DNA of 33,125 bases from Fidelibacterota bacterium (GCA_029939575.1 JAOZSR010000037.1:1-33125); one strand, 5' to 3'. Positions 8,278-17,059 are shown, counted from the first letter of the stretch. Translations and numbers: made by a program. Notes: generated by a model from the sequence alone, not told the origin.

Positions 8278-9060
8278 TTACACCTCTTTTTCTTTTAATC
8301 TTAAAAATGTAAGTATCCAAAAATATGGGGCAATCACCCAATTAAGAATAAAGAATCCAAAATCTTTTAAAAACATTAAAAAGGATTTCATTTCGTTAAA
8401 TGAAACATCCATAGATTTAAAATGCAATGTCTCAAAACCGACAAAAATCATCTTTCCTACAAGAGCAGTATAAATCGAAAAACCAAGTTGCAGTACAAAC
8501 ATAGCAAAAATTAATTTTAAAAACGCATTTTTGTTAAAATATGTACTTGCAAAAAGGAAAACAGATTGAACAATAAAATACAATTTAACAATAAAAATAA
8601 AAGTATCTGTATCAGAGAAAAGACCAAAAAGAGATATGTCAGATTGAAAATCTATTCCTGCTGAAAATAAAATATTATTCATTATTCCAAGAGCAAAATT
8701 TAAAATAATAAAATACAATAAAATCACAATAGTATAAATTACTGTTGTAATGATAAATTTACTTAAGAGTCTTTCAAAAATTGAACATGGTAAAGTGAAA
8801 AAAGATATTCCCTTTTGAGGATGATGCATATCATTAAAAGCAATACTACTGATAATAAAACCACTAAGGAAATAAGTAAAATAAAATAGTGCAACTGGTA
8901 TCCCGAAATCTGCTCCGGCCAAACCCATAATTATATCAAGAGCTACAATAACTCCTGTAATTGCTCCTAAACCTACAAAATAAGACCTGTAATTATTGAT
9001 CAGATCGTTTTTAACCAGGTAAAGGAATCTTTTTAAATTAAAATAATTTTCAAGTTTCAT
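8278..9060 (-). CDS. ABC-2-type membrane permease subunit
   Basis: A 260-residue integral membrane protein with about six helices (roughly 24-45, 55-75, 105-128, 155-172, 178-200, 232-252), strongly hydrophobic and rich in Phe and Ile. It has no extracytoplasmic domain. Position between a dedicated ATPase and a YtrA-type repressor identifies it as the channel partner in a small ABC-2 exporter, although the sequence is poorly conserved. The DMHHPQKGISFFTLPCS loop resembles permeases of YtrC/D-like systems. Substrate unknown; such systems often respond to envelope stress or cell-wall antibiotics. Confidence 0.8.
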   Translation of the reverse strand: MKLENYFNLKRFLYLVKNDLINNYRSYFVGLGAITGVIVALDIIMGLAGADFGIPVALFYFTYFLSGFIISSIAFNDMHHPQKGISFFTLPCSIFERLLSKFIITTVIYTIVILLYFIILNFALGIMNNILFSAGIDFQSDISLFGLFSDTDTFIFIVKLYFIVQSVFLFASTYFNKNAFLKLIFAMFVLQLGFSIYTALVGKMIFVGFETLHFKSMDVSFNEMKSFLMFLKDFGFFILNWVIAPYFWILTFLRLKEKEV

Positions 9061-9074
9061 GATAATCCCTTTCC

Positions 9075-9908
9075 TTAATTATTAAAAATGCGGTTAATCT
9101 TTTGTTGATTAGAAATAACAGCATTGAACAGTAATTCAATATCAACATTAGAAGGTTCATTATTTAGGTTTTCTTCAACTGACAAATAGCCTCCCAGACC
9201 TTTTTCAAAATATAAAGCCTCTTCTCCGGGTTCATCCTGGGTGATCTTTAATAACAGTTTATTACTGATATTTTCAATTGGTTGATTAAATATTACTTTC
9301 CCTTGTTCCAGAATAATAATAGGGTCAATAATTTTATCAATATCACGTACCTGATGAGTAGATATTATAAAAGTTCTCTCATTAGAAACCGCAGTAGCTA
9401 AAACTTTTCGTAATTTACTTTTGCTGGGAATATCAAGGCCGTTTGTCGGTTCATCCAGGATTAAAAGTTTGCAATTGGTTGCTAATCCAAAAGAAATTAA
9501 AAATTTCTTTTTCTGTCCATAAGATAATGCTGATAATTTTCCGGTCTCCGGGAGTTCAAATTCTCTGGAATACTCATTCAATTGATCCAGGCTAAAATTT
9601 GGATAAAAGGGAGCAAATATATCCACATATTCTTTCATTGAGACCGAAGGAGTAAAAAACTCCTCTGAAATAATATAAATGTCCTTTAAAAATTCCGGTG
9701 TGCGGGTTTTTGTTTCAAATCCCAATACTTTACAAGTGCCTTTATCCGGGAAACGTAAACCAGAAAGGATTTTTAAAAGTGTTGTTTTTCCTGCTCCATT
9801 TTTACCTAAAAGCCCATAAACCGAGCCATTCATTAATTCTAAATCAAGACTATCAAATAGCTTGAGATTTTTTTTGTAAGAAAATGTTAGATTTTTAATA
9901 TTGACCAT
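9075..9908 (-). CDS. ABC transporter ATP-binding protein (YtrB-like)
   Basis: A 277-residue ATPase with Walker A GLLGKNGAGKTTLL, a degenerate signature LSYGQKKKF, Walker B LLILDEPTNGLD and switch loop STHQ. The Tyr replacing Gly in the LSGGQ signature is frequent in ABC-2 and bacteriocin-type exporters. A C-terminal extension of about 60 residues follows the nucleotide-binding domain. It is the first gene of a four-gene operon: GGAGG precedes the ATG, and a good promoter is centred about 55 bases upstream. It should energise the permease at 8278-9060. Confidence 0.9.
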   Translation of the reverse strand: MVNIKNLTFSYKKNLKLFDSLDLELMNGSVYGLLGKNGAGKTTLLKILSGLRFPDKGTCKVLGFETKTRTPEFLKDIYIISEEFFTPSVSMKEYVDIFAPFYPNFSLDQLNEYSREFELPETGKLSALSYGQKKKFLISFGLATNCKLLILDEPTNGLDIPSKSKLRKVLATAVSNERTFIISTHQVRDIDKIIDPIIILEQGKVIFNQPIENISNKLLLKITQDEPGEEALYFEKGLGGYLSVEENLNNEPSNVDIELLFNAVISNQQKINRIFNN

Positions 9909-9920
9909 CAGTTCCTCCGA

Positions 9921-9937
9921 TTTAGTGTTCTACTAAA
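9921..9937. promoter_or_regulatory. Palindromic candidate operator for the GntR/YtrA regulator
   Basis: TTTAGT-GTTCT-ACTAAA is a perfect 6+6 inverted repeat placed just after the predicted transcript start and before the ribosome binding site, a position where a bound repressor would block transcription. Nearby GTGT and ACAC half-sites (to about 9946) may extend it. Assignment to the GntR gene of the same operon is inference. Confidence 0.5.
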
Positions 9938-9950
9938 CTAATACACCAAT

Positions 9951-9979
9951 AAGATACGTTACTGTTTTCTATTTGTCAA
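9951..9979 (-). promoter_or_regulatory. Sigma-70-type promoter of the ABC/GntR/DUF2807 operon
   Basis: On the minus strand there is a perfect -35 TTGACA (9979-9974), a 17-base spacer and -10 TATCTT (9956-9951). The predicted start is near 9944, about 36 bases upstream of the ATPase ATG at 9908, which has GGAGG in front of it. Confidence 0.6.
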
Positions 9980-10180
9980 GTTTTTTTTATTTTAATCAAC
10001 TAATTTTTATTTTAATTCTCATTAATTAGGAATTTTTGTCGTTAAATTTTAATAATAATTTTTTTTCTTTATGGAATATTTTGAAATATTGCTGATGACC
10101 CAACCCGGGATTTGGCTTTGTAAGTTTTTGGAGAACTTTGAGAAAAAAGATATTATGCCGGAAAAACCAGGAAAAATCTC

Positions 10181-10209
10181 TTGACTTGTTAGGCAAGCCT
10201 AACTAAATT
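10181..10209 (+). promoter_or_regulatory. Promoter of the iron-uptake operon
   Basis: TTGACT (10181-10186), a spacer of exactly 17 bases, then TAAATT (10204-10209). The predicted start is near 10216. GGAAGG at 10224-10229 serves the ATG at 10236. Confidence 0.7.
10188..10203. promoter_or_regulatory. DtxR/IdeR-type iron box filling the promoter spacer
   Basis: GTTAGGC-AA-GCCTAAC is a perfect 7+7 palindrome matching the DtxR/IdeR consensus core TTAGGTTAGCCTAA. It occupies the last 16 of the 17 spacer bases, so a metal-loaded repressor would exclude RNA polymerase. The first gene of the operon encodes a DtxR-type protein, so autorepression by ferrous iron is the simplest reading. Confidence 0.75.
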
Positions 10210-10235
10210 AGAAGTGACTAAATGGAAGGTCGGAA

Positions 10236-11249
10236 ATGGATCAAAAATTATCAGAAAGTTTGCAGGATTATTTGAAAATAATCCTCACATTAATAAATCA
10301 AAAAGTAGTTGCCAGAACCAAAGATATTGCCAAAATTAAAAAAGTCAGCATGCCCTCCACAACTGAAGCAATTAAAAAGTTATCTAAAGCCGGATATGTA
10401 AAATATTCCGCAAGGGAATTCATTAATCTTACTCCAAAAGGCAAGCAGGTTGCTGTTTATCTGGCTAACAGGAACATCTTCCTTCAAAATTTTCTTCAGG
10501 ATATCCTGGAACTTGATGAAGCTAACGCCAGCCAGGAGGCATGTGCTCTGGAGCATCATCTGAGTGGTGATACTTTAGAACGATTATCTTTACTATATCA
10601 ATTTTTGACCCAGTGTCCGCTACAAAAACAACCCTGTGTTGATAATTTTAAAAATTGTTTGAAAAAATATAATAGTGAAGAAAATACATCCTCTGAAAAT
10701 CACGATTGTTTCATCGGGCAGCAATTTCCTCATATCCAGCCTGAAAATAACACTGTTCATATACTGCTATCATCAATGAAAGAGGGTCAAGCCGGAACTT
10801 TATTATTATTGTCGCCAAACTCAAGAGTTACTTCAAAGTTAATAAAGAAGGGCTTTATACCGGGTTCCAAAATATTGTTAGAAAAAAAAGGCTATTCAAC
10901 TTTTCCCTATATTATCAAAGTCAATAGTCTGTCTATTGAAGTCGATCCTGAATTTGCTGATTCGATTGAAATTGCTATTGAACGAAATAAAGATTCCAAA
11001 GAAAACATTTTATCCGGAATATTTCCACTTTCATATTTATCAGCTGATTCGGAATTTCGAATTGTAAAAATTAAGGCAAAAGGTGAAATACGCCGTCGTT
11101 TATTGGATATTGGGTTTATTAAAGGTCAGAAAGGACATGTAGTACGGGAAGCTTTGTTAAGAGATCCTATTGAAATCAATATTAATGGCACCAATATTTC
11201 ATTGAGACGGTCAGAGGCTAAATTAATAGATATCGAGGTTTTAAATTGA
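10236..11249 (+). CDS. DtxR-family iron-dependent regulator fused to two FeoA domains
   Basis: A 337-residue multidomain protein. Residues 1-65 form a DtxR winged helix (recognition region SMPSTTEAIKKLSKAGYV). Residues 66-120 form the metal-binding dimerisation helices, including EACALEHHLS, which has the usual Glu/Cys/Glu/His ligand pattern. A Cys-containing linker (Cys127, 134, 141, 158) follows. Two FeoA-type SH3 domains come next: about 175-248 (MKEGQAGTLLLL, KKGFIPGSKILL) and about 262-336 (EIRRRLLDIGFIKGQKGHVV, DPIEININGTNISLRRSEAKLI). It couples iron sensing with the FeoA function normally needed by FeoB. The stop overlaps the feoB start (TTGA). The spaced Cys residues could bind metal or a cluster; this is conjecture. 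Confidence 0.92.
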   Translation: MDQKLSESLQDYLKIILTLINQKVVARTKDIAKIKKVSMPSTTEAIKKLSKAGYVKYSAREFINLTPKGKQVAVYLANRNIFLQNFLQDILELDEANASQEACALEHHLSGDTLERLSLLYQFLTQCPLQKQPCVDNFKNCLKKYNSEENTSSENHDCFIGQQFPHIQPENNTVHILLSSMKEGQAGTLLLLSPNSRVTSKLIKKGFIPGSKILLEKKGYSTFPYIIKVNSLSIEVDPEFADSIEIAIERNKDSKENILSGIFPLSYLSADSEFRIVKIKAKGEIRRRLLDIGFIKGQKGHVVREALLRDPIEININGTNISLRRSEAKLIDIEVLN

Positions 11250-13384
11250 GAAGGCATGAAATTATCGGTAAAAATAGACACCGGCATAGGCAGAATTTTA
11301 GAAATAATTTATCACCTTTAAAAGTGGCTTTGGCCGGTAATCCAAATTCCGGCAAAACCACAATTTTTAATGGTATTACCGGACAGCGTCAACATATTAG
11401 TAATTATCCGGGTGTAACGGTAGAAAAGAAATCTGGTGAGATATTTTTTCAGGGTAGAACGATTGAATTTATTGATCTTCCGGGAACTTACAGCCTAAGT
11501 GCTTATTCTATGGAAGAAATTGTATCCCGTGATTTTGTTATGAAGGAAAAACCCGATGTAATTGTTGATGTACTGGATTCAACCAATCTTGACCGTCATT
11601 TATATCTTTTATTACAATTTCAGGAACTCGGTGTACCTGTAGTAGGTGTGTTGAACATGTCTGATGAGGCAAAGCAAAAAGGAATTAATATAAACCGGAA
11701 ACAATTGGAAAATCTACTTGGTATTCCATTGGTCCGAACAGTAGGAAAAAACAGGAATGGAATCGGAAAACTTTTGCATACTATTGTTAATGTTGCCGAT
11801 GGTTCAGTTCCTTCGAATAAAAGACATATCAATTATGGCAGGGAACTTGAGCAGGCTCATAATGATATTATTAAGGTTTTAGAGCAGGACAATGAATTTG
11901 CCGATCTTTATTCCCTGCATTGGATGGCAATTAAATTATTGGAGAAAGATTCTGAAGCAATTCAAAAAATTCAAAAATCACATAAATTTGCAAAAGATGT
12001 ATTAGATATTACAAATAATGCGATTTCATTTATTGAAAAACACTTTTCAGAAGAAAGTGATGTGGTCGTGAGTGAACAACGATATGCTTATATTCACGGT
12101 GCACTCAGGGAAACGGTAAAAAGAGAAAACAAAAAGGATTATACTGATTTTACAGAAAAGATTGATAGATTTGTTCTAAACAGATATCTGGGAATTCCAA
12201 TTTTTACTTTTGTAATGTTTTTGATGTATCAACTTACTTTCAGGATTGGTAATCCAATTTCCAATTTTCTCACAACAACTTTTGATTCTTTATCAATATT
12301 CATTGAAAATATGATGCCTGCCGGTCCATTACAGGAATTATTAACTGAAGGAATAATTGGAGGAGTTGGCGGTGTTATTGTTTTTTTACCCCTGGTCGTA
12401 TTTTTATTTCTTGGTTTATCATTTCTTGAGGATACCGGCTATATGGCACGATCAGCCTTTGTAATGGATAAATTTTTTCATCTTTTTGGTTTACATGGAC
12501 GGAGTTTTATTCCATTTATGGTTTCTTCCGGTTGTGCAGTTCCGGGAATTTTGAGCGCCCGGGTTTTGGCGAATCCCAAAGACAGAATTGTTACAATCCT
12601 GGTCTCTCCTTTAATGATGTGTGGCGCCAAAACTCCGGTGATCGCCATGTTGACAGCAGCATTCTTTCCAAAAAACGCTGCTTTTGTATTTTGGTGTGTC
12701 TGGCTTTCCAGTTGGCTGATTGCATTTGTCTTGGCTTTAATTTTCCGAACAACTTTATTCCGTGGTGAGCAAACTCCTTTTGTTATGGAACTTCCTCCTT
12801 ATAGAATTCCCACTTTACGTGGTATCTTTCAGCATGTTTGGGAAAAATCATGGGAATATATAAAAAAGGCCGGTACTGTAATTTTAGCAGCATCGGTTAT
12901 TATCTGGTTTTTGTTAAGTTATCCAAAAACTCCGGTTGATAATCATTTTTCTAATAATCCTGAGGTTGCTTCACGGGAAATTGTAAATAGTTATGGTGGG
13001 AAAATTGGTAAATCTTTGGAGCCGATTTTGAAACTTGCCGGATTTGACTGGAAAATTGGCATAAGTTTGTTCGCCGGAACCGCTGCTAAAGAAATTATTA
13101 TTTCCACTATGGGTATAGTATATGGGATTAGTGATGAAAATAATACAGGTGAAACCGTTATGAATTCTTTAAAATCCGACAAGAATTACTCACCTCTTAT
13201 AGCCCTCTCATTAATGATTTTTATTATAATATATGTTCCTTGTATTGCTACTTTGGCAATGGTGAAAAAGGAACTTGGTTCCTGGAAATGGCCACTTTTT
13301 CAGGCGGGATATACATTATTAACTGCTTATGGGATTTCTGTAATTATTTATCAGGTAGGAATGTTTTTAGGATTTGGAGGATAA
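11246..13384 (+). CDS. feoB: Ferrous iron transporter FeoB
   Basis: A 712-residue inner-membrane GTPase-transporter. The N-terminal G domain has G1 GNPNSGKTT (31-39), G2 Thr58, G3 DLPGTYSL (77-84) and G4 NMSD (137-140). A GDI-like helical domain extends to about 300, followed by the permease with two Gate motifs containing the conserved Cys (SSGCAVPGILSARV and YVPCIATLAMV) and core SPLMMCGAKTPVIAML. It starts at a TTG that overlaps the regulator stop by four bases, so its translation depends on coupling. The iron box upstream of the operon should repress it when iron is plentiful. It acts in uptake of Fe(II), consistent with an anaerobic life. Confidence 0.97.
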   Translation: MRRHEIIGKNRHRHRQNFRNNLSPLKVALAGNPNSGKTTIFNGITGQRQHISNYPGVTVEKKSGEIFFQGRTIEFIDLPGTYSLSAYSMEEIVSRDFVMKEKPDVIVDVLDSTNLDRHLYLLLQFQELGVPVVGVLNMSDEAKQKGININRKQLENLLGIPLVRTVGKNRNGIGKLLHTIVNVADGSVPSNKRHINYGRELEQAHNDIIKVLEQDNEFADLYSLHWMAIKLLEKDSEAIQKIQKSHKFAKDVLDITNNAISFIEKHFSEESDVVVSEQRYAYIHGALRETVKRENKKDYTDFTEKIDRFVLNRYLGIPIFTFVMFLMYQLTFRIGNPISNFLTTTFDSLSIFIENMMPAGPLQELLTEGIIGGVGGVIVFLPLVVFLFLGLSFLEDTGYMARSAFVMDKFFHLFGLHGRSFIPFMVSSGCAVPGILSARVLANPKDRIVTILVSPLMMCGAKTPVIAMLTAAFFPKNAAFVFWCVWLSSWLIAFVLALIFRTTLFRGEQTPFVMELPPYRIPTLRGIFQHVWEKSWEYIKKAGTVILAASVIIWFLLSYPKTPVDNHFSNNPEVASREIVNSYGGKIGKSLEPILKLAGFDWKIGISLFAGTAAKEIIISTMGIVYGISDENNTGETVMNSLKSDKNYSPLIALSLMIFIIIYVPCIATLAMVKKELGSWKWPLFQAGYTLLTAYGISVIIYQVGMFLGFGG

Positions 13385-13385
13385 T

Positions 13386-13562
13386 ATGTGGATACAGTAT
13401 CTAATAGTATTTTGCGCTTTGATTCTGAGTTTGTTTTATCTTATAAAAAAACTATTTAGAAGCAACTCTGGAAATTGTAATAAATGCTCAGCATGTCCAT
13501 TAAGCCAGGGATGTGAGTCAGCCAATAACCAAACTACATCCCGGCCAGTAACCAAAGGTTAG
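13386..13562 (+). CDS. FeoB-associated Cys-rich membrane peptide
   Basis: A 58-residue protein with one N-terminal helix (about 4-22), a basic stop-transfer (KKLF) and a Cys cluster CNKCSACPLSQGC. This is the pattern of the FeoB_associated family, usually the last gene of anaerobe feo operons and functionally comparable to FeoC. I chose the ATG at 13386, since GGAGG at 13376-13380 lies five bases ahead and overlaps the end of feoB. A longer reading from a TTG at 13374 is open but less likely. It may help assemble or regulate the FeoB complex, or hold iron near the pore. Confidence 0.85.
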   Translation: MWIQYLIVFCALILSLFYLIKKLFRSNSGNCNKCSACPLSQGCESANNQTTSRPVTKG

Positions 13563-13580
13563 AAATCGGTAGTTAGAATC

Positions 13581-14120
13581 CTAGGATTTGCCTAATAAAT
13601 ATTTATTCCATAACCAAAAGAGAAAAAGAGGAACTGCAAAAAGCATCGTAAAAACGCTTGTGCAGGTTATATTTGACACAAAACCAAATATTAGAAATAA
13701 AATTGTAAGAATAAGCGGCTGTATAAACATAAAACCAAAATGAATATTGATTATACCAATAGTATATATCAAAACGAAAAATAAAAGACCCGATATTCCC
13801 AGGACAATATAGTATCTGTTGAGAACGGTATCATTTTCACCGGGCGCTTCTTTAATAAATTTCGAAGCTCCTCTAAAGTGATTTTGGCAATAATATATGT
13901 CAATATCTTTTACCAATGGAACCGGTCCCTGTTTGTATTCCAGTAGGGATTCTTTTGGTTTTGTATCTGCTCTTCCACAAACCGCACATGGCTTGTTTTC
14001 CAGTAAGGGTTTAATTTTTATCCAGGCTCCAGACAACAAAACTCCATTGATTATTAGGACATAAATTATCATCATTATATTTTTTTTTGATGCAATATTT
14101 TTTAATACTCGTTTAAACAT
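13581..14120 (-). CDS. Membrane protein of unknown function with zinc-ribbon-like Cys/His set
   Basis: A 179-residue protein that I do not recognise. It has four predicted helices: about 15-35, then 100-120, 125-145 and 150-172. Between the first and second is an extramembrane segment with CAVC (residues 45-48) and later CQNH, a C-x2-C ... C-x2-H pattern that could bind zinc or another metal. It lies convergent with the iron operon and downstream of pepD, from which a strong hairpin separates it. AGGTGG precedes the ATG. A role in metal handling is possible from position but is not shown by the sequence. Confidence 0.65.
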   Translation of the reverse strand: MFKRVLKNIASKKNIMMIIYVLIINGVLLSGAWIKIKPLLENKPCAVCGRADTKPKESLLEYKQGPVPLVKDIDIYYCQNHFRGASKFIKEAPGENDTVLNRYYIVLGISGLLFFVLIYTIGIINIHFGFMFIQPLILTILFLIFGFVSNITCTSVFTMLFAVPLFLFWLWNKYLLGKS

Positions 14121-14137
14121 ATAACCACCTAAAATAT

Positions 14138-14167
14138 AGCCTTTTCGGGATTTTACCCGAAAAGGCT
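14138..14167 (-). terminator. Hairpin terminator downstream of pepD
   Basis: AGCCTTTTCGGG / CCCGAAAAGGCT forms a perfect 12-base stem with an ATTTTA loop. It lies 16 bases past the pepD stop. Reading on the minus strand it is followed by ATATTTTAGG, a weak T-run. It ends about 17 bases before the next gene, so it may attenuate rather than stop transcription. Confidence 0.7.
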
Positions 14168-14183
14168 TATTATATGGAAATTT

Positions 14184-15650
14184 CTAACTATTTTGCGCGA
14201 TTGTTTTTAATGTGGCTAATAATATATTCCAAAAATTATTAACCGTACTGATTTGTAGCATTTCGTCAGGGGAATGAGGATTTTTAATTGTTGGTCCAAA
14301 AGAGATCATGTCCATTCCGGATTTTGTTTCGCCAATAATACCACATTCCAGACCGGCGTGAATAGCTTTGATAGCCGGATAGTGACCAAAAAGATTTTTA
14401 TACACTTCCTTCATGGTTTTTAGTATATTGGAGTCCATATTTGGTTCCCAGCCCGGATATCCGCCACCTTGATAAACTTCAGCTCCTGCAAGTAATCCTG
14501 AAGCCATAACTTTGTCAGCAATTTCAATTTTTTCTGATTCAACTGAACTTCTTTGGCTGGTCAATATTTCGGCTTTCCCATTTTCAGCAGTTACGATAGC
14601 CAGATTGGTTGAGGTTTCTACCAGATCAGGAATATCTTTGGACATGGCTTTGACACCATGGGGGATAACATAGATAAGATTCATCAGTTTTTCCTGATCT
14701 TTCTTTGTGAATACTTTAGTTGGTTTTTCCGAAATTTCTTCAACTACCATTTTAACTCCATCATCAGAGCCTGCGTATTCAGATTTCAAAGTGTTTTCAA
14801 ATTCGGTGACCATTGTTTTGAATTGTTCAATATCTGTTTTTGCAACTAATAGTTTTGAAAATGCTTCTCTTGGAATTGCGTTGTGTTTTGTTCCACCGGC
14901 AAAGAAGTAGAGTTTAATGTCAAGTTTTTTTGATGAATTCCATAATAATCGGTTAAGTTGAATACTGGCATTGCCTCTGCCTTCATTAATATCAAGGCCG
15001 GAGTGTCCACCTTTAAAGCCGTTAAGATCACATTTTACTGCAACATAATCTGTAGGAGCATCTTCTAACTGGATATTCATTTTCATTTCTGTATCCTGTC
15101 CACCGGCACATCCAACGTACAATACGCCATCTTCTTCAGAGTCGCCATTGATCAAAATGTCAGAAGTCACAAAGCCTTCTTTAATAGCATTTGCTCCGGT
15201 TAAACCGGTTTCTTCGTCTATAGTAAACAGGAATTCCATTGGAGGGTGTACAATGTCATCTGATTCCATAATTGCTAAGGCTGCTGCCAAACCAATTCCA
15301 TTATCAGCTCCAAGTGTAGTTCCTCTTGCCTTTACAAAATCACCTTCAATAAACATGTCAATCGGGTCTTTTCGAAAATCATGCTCTGTCCCGGTATTTT
15401 TCTCACAAACCATATCCAGATGACCCTGTATACAAACTTTGGGGGCATTTTCAAAGCCCGGTGTTGCTGGTTTTGAAACGAGTACGTTAAAAACTTCATC
15501 TTGCTTAACTTCCAGATTTAGTTCTTTGGCTACTTTGACAACCCAGGCTGCTGCATCCAGTTCATGCTTTGATTCTCTCGGAATTTGATTTAATTCATAA
15601 AAATAATGCCACATTCTTTCAGGTTTTAAATTTTGGAAAACATAACTCAT
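14184..15650 (-). CDS. pepD: Aminoacyl-histidine dipeptidase (PepD, M20 family)
   Basis: A 488-residue zinc dipeptidase. It shows GHLDMVCEK (metal His and Asp), TTLGADNGIGLA (bridging Asp), DEETGLTGA (catalytic Glu and metal Glu) and HAGLECGI near the C-terminus, all diagnostic of the PepD/M20C group, which cleaves Xaa-His and other dipeptides. The lid domain lies at about 205-370. No signal peptide, so it is cytoplasmic. It follows the ornithine aminotransferase by 41 bases with AGGAGG before the ATG, so the two are likely co-transcribed in a peptide and amino-acid catabolic unit. Length is normal for the family. Confidence 0.95.
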   Translation of the reverse strand: MSYVFQNLKPERMWHYFYELNQIPRESKHELDAAAWVVKVAKELNLEVKQDEVFNVLVSKPATPGFENAPKVCIQGHLDMVCEKNTGTEHDFRKDPIDMFIEGDFVKARGTTLGADNGIGLAAALAIMESDDIVHPPMEFLFTIDEETGLTGANAIKEGFVTSDILINGDSEEDGVLYVGCAGGQDTEMKMNIQLEDAPTDYVAVKCDLNGFKGGHSGLDINEGRGNASIQLNRLLWNSSKKLDIKLYFFAGGTKHNAIPREAFSKLLVAKTDIEQFKTMVTEFENTLKSEYAGSDDGVKMVVEEISEKPTKVFTKKDQEKLMNLIYVIPHGVKAMSKDIPDLVETSTNLAIVTAENGKAEILTSQRSSVESEKIEIADKVMASGLLAGAEVYQGGGYPGWEPNMDSNILKTMKEVYKNLFGHYPAIKAIHAGLECGIIGETKSGMDMISFGPTIKNPHSPDEMLQISTVNNFWNILLATLKTIAQNS

Positions 15651-15691
15651 AATAATCCTCCTTTAAATAGTTTTATTTTAACATTAATAAA

Positions 15692-16894
15692 TTATTTTGT
15701 TAATACTTCTTCTAAAGATACTAGGGCCTGATCGATTTCTTCTTTAGTAATTATTAAAGGCGGTGCAATTCGAATAACATTTTCATGTGTTTCTTTGCAA
15801 AGAATACCTTTTTCTAACAATTGTTCGCAAAATCTTCTGGCGCCACCTGCAGAATCTTTCAAAACAATACCTATCCAAAGTCCTTTTCCACGACAAAAAT
15901 CAATATATGGGCTATCAAACTCTTTGAGTTTGGTCAAAAAATATTCACCAAGTTCGGCAGATCTTTCAATAAGTTTTTCATCTTTTATAATGCGCAACGC
16001 CTCGATTGCTATAACACAAGCTAATGGATTACCACCATAAGTTGAGCCATGATCGCCAGGATTAAAAACGCCTAAAATCTCCGATGATGCAACAACTGCT
16101 GATACGGGATACATTCCACCGGACAATGCTTTACCGATGATGATCATATCAGGAGTAACATTTTCATGTTCACAGGCAAATAACTTGCCGGTCCTGCCAA
16201 GACCACTTTGGATTTCATCAGCTACAAGTAAAACCTTATTTTCTTTACATAGGTCGGCTGCCTCTTTGAGATAACCTTCGCGAGGAACAACAACTCCACT
16301 TTCTCCCTGAATGGGTTCAATCATGAAAGCTACAGTGTTTTCATTAATTGCTTCTTTCAGAGCATTAATATCGCCATAAGGTACAATTTTGAAGCCGGGA
16401 GTAAAAGGTCCAAAACCATCTTTATATTGATCTTCACTGGAAAAGGAAATAATGGTTGTGGTTCTACCATGAAAATTTCCCTCACAAACAATAATTTCTG
16501 CTTTATTTGGGGCGACTTTTTTATTGTAATAGCCCCATTTTCTGGCTGCTTTTATGGCAGTCTCAACTGCTTCTGCACCTGAATTCATTGGCAACATCAT
16601 TTCATAGCCAGTCATTTCACATAGTTCTTGGGCAAATATTGGGAGCCAGTCATTACGAAAAGCTCTGGAAGTTAAGGCGAGTCTTTTACATTGTTCCTGC
16701 ATTTTCTCCACTAGGCGTGGATGACAATGTCCTTGATTTACAGCAGAATAGGATGCAAGAAAATCCATGTATTTATTTCCTTCAACATCTTCCAGCCATA
16801 TTCCGGTTCCTTTGCTTAGCACAACATCCAGAGGTTTATAATTGTTTGCACCGTACTTATTTTCTAATTGAATATAATCCTTAGTATGCTTCAT
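15692..16894 (-). CDS. rocD: Ornithine--oxo-acid aminotransferase (class III, PLP)
   Basis: A 400-residue fold-type I PLP enzyme that moves the delta-amino group of ornithine to 2-oxoglutarate, giving glutamate semialdehyde. Diagnostic stretches are YGANNYKPL near the N-terminus, SRAFRNDWL (76-84), MNSGAEAVETA (103-113), VADEIQSGLGRTGK with cofactor Asp226, and IIIGKALSGG with Schiff-base Lys255. YGANNY and the SRAFRND region favour ornithine over acetylornithine aminotransferase. It is followed by pepD. Together they suit an organism that lives on peptides and amino acids. Acetylornithine aminotransferase remains a weaker alternative. Confidence 0.9.
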   Translation of the reverse strand: MKHTKDYIQLENKYGANNYKPLDVVLSKGTGIWLEDVEGNKYMDFLASYSAVNQGHCHPRLVEKMQEQCKRLALTSRAFRNDWLPIFAQELCEMTGYEMMLPMNSGAEAVETAIKAARKWGYYNKKVAPNKAEIIVCEGNFHGRTTTIISFSSEDQYKDGFGPFTPGFKIVPYGDINALKEAINENTVAFMIEPIQGESGVVVPREGYLKEAADLCKENKVLLVADEIQSGLGRTGKLFACEHENVTPDMIIIGKALSGGMYPVSAVVASSEILGVFNPGDHGSTYGGNPLACVIAIEALRIIKDEKLIERSAELGEYFLTKLKEFDSPYIDFCRGKGLWIGIVLKDSAGGARRFCEQLLEKGILCKETHENVIRIAPPLIITKEEIDQALVSLEEVLTK

Positions 16895-17059
16895 ATCTTT
16901 TAACCCTTTTTTTTAATAAATTAGTTTTTTTAACTGTAAAATTTAATTATTTTATTTATAAGTGCCAGATATTTTAATAATAAAATTTATACTTTTTTTC
17001 AATTTTATTCTGTTTATTCAAATTGTAAAAAATCTGGTTTTTTTAATGATTAATAGCAA

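Larger units (their letters stand above)
9909..10235. other. Divergent intergenic region between the GntR-ABC operon and the iron operon
   Basis: These 327 bases carry one promoter per side: 9951-9979 leftward with the palindrome at 9921-9937, and 10181-10209 rightward with the iron operator. The middle (about 9980-10170) is AT-rich with no supported gene. Confidence 0.6.

Noticed and set aside
13577-13588. AATCCTAGGATT palindrome at the convergent gene ends
   Set aside because: Twelve bases, no loop, no T-run, overlapping a stop codon; too weak to call a terminator or site.
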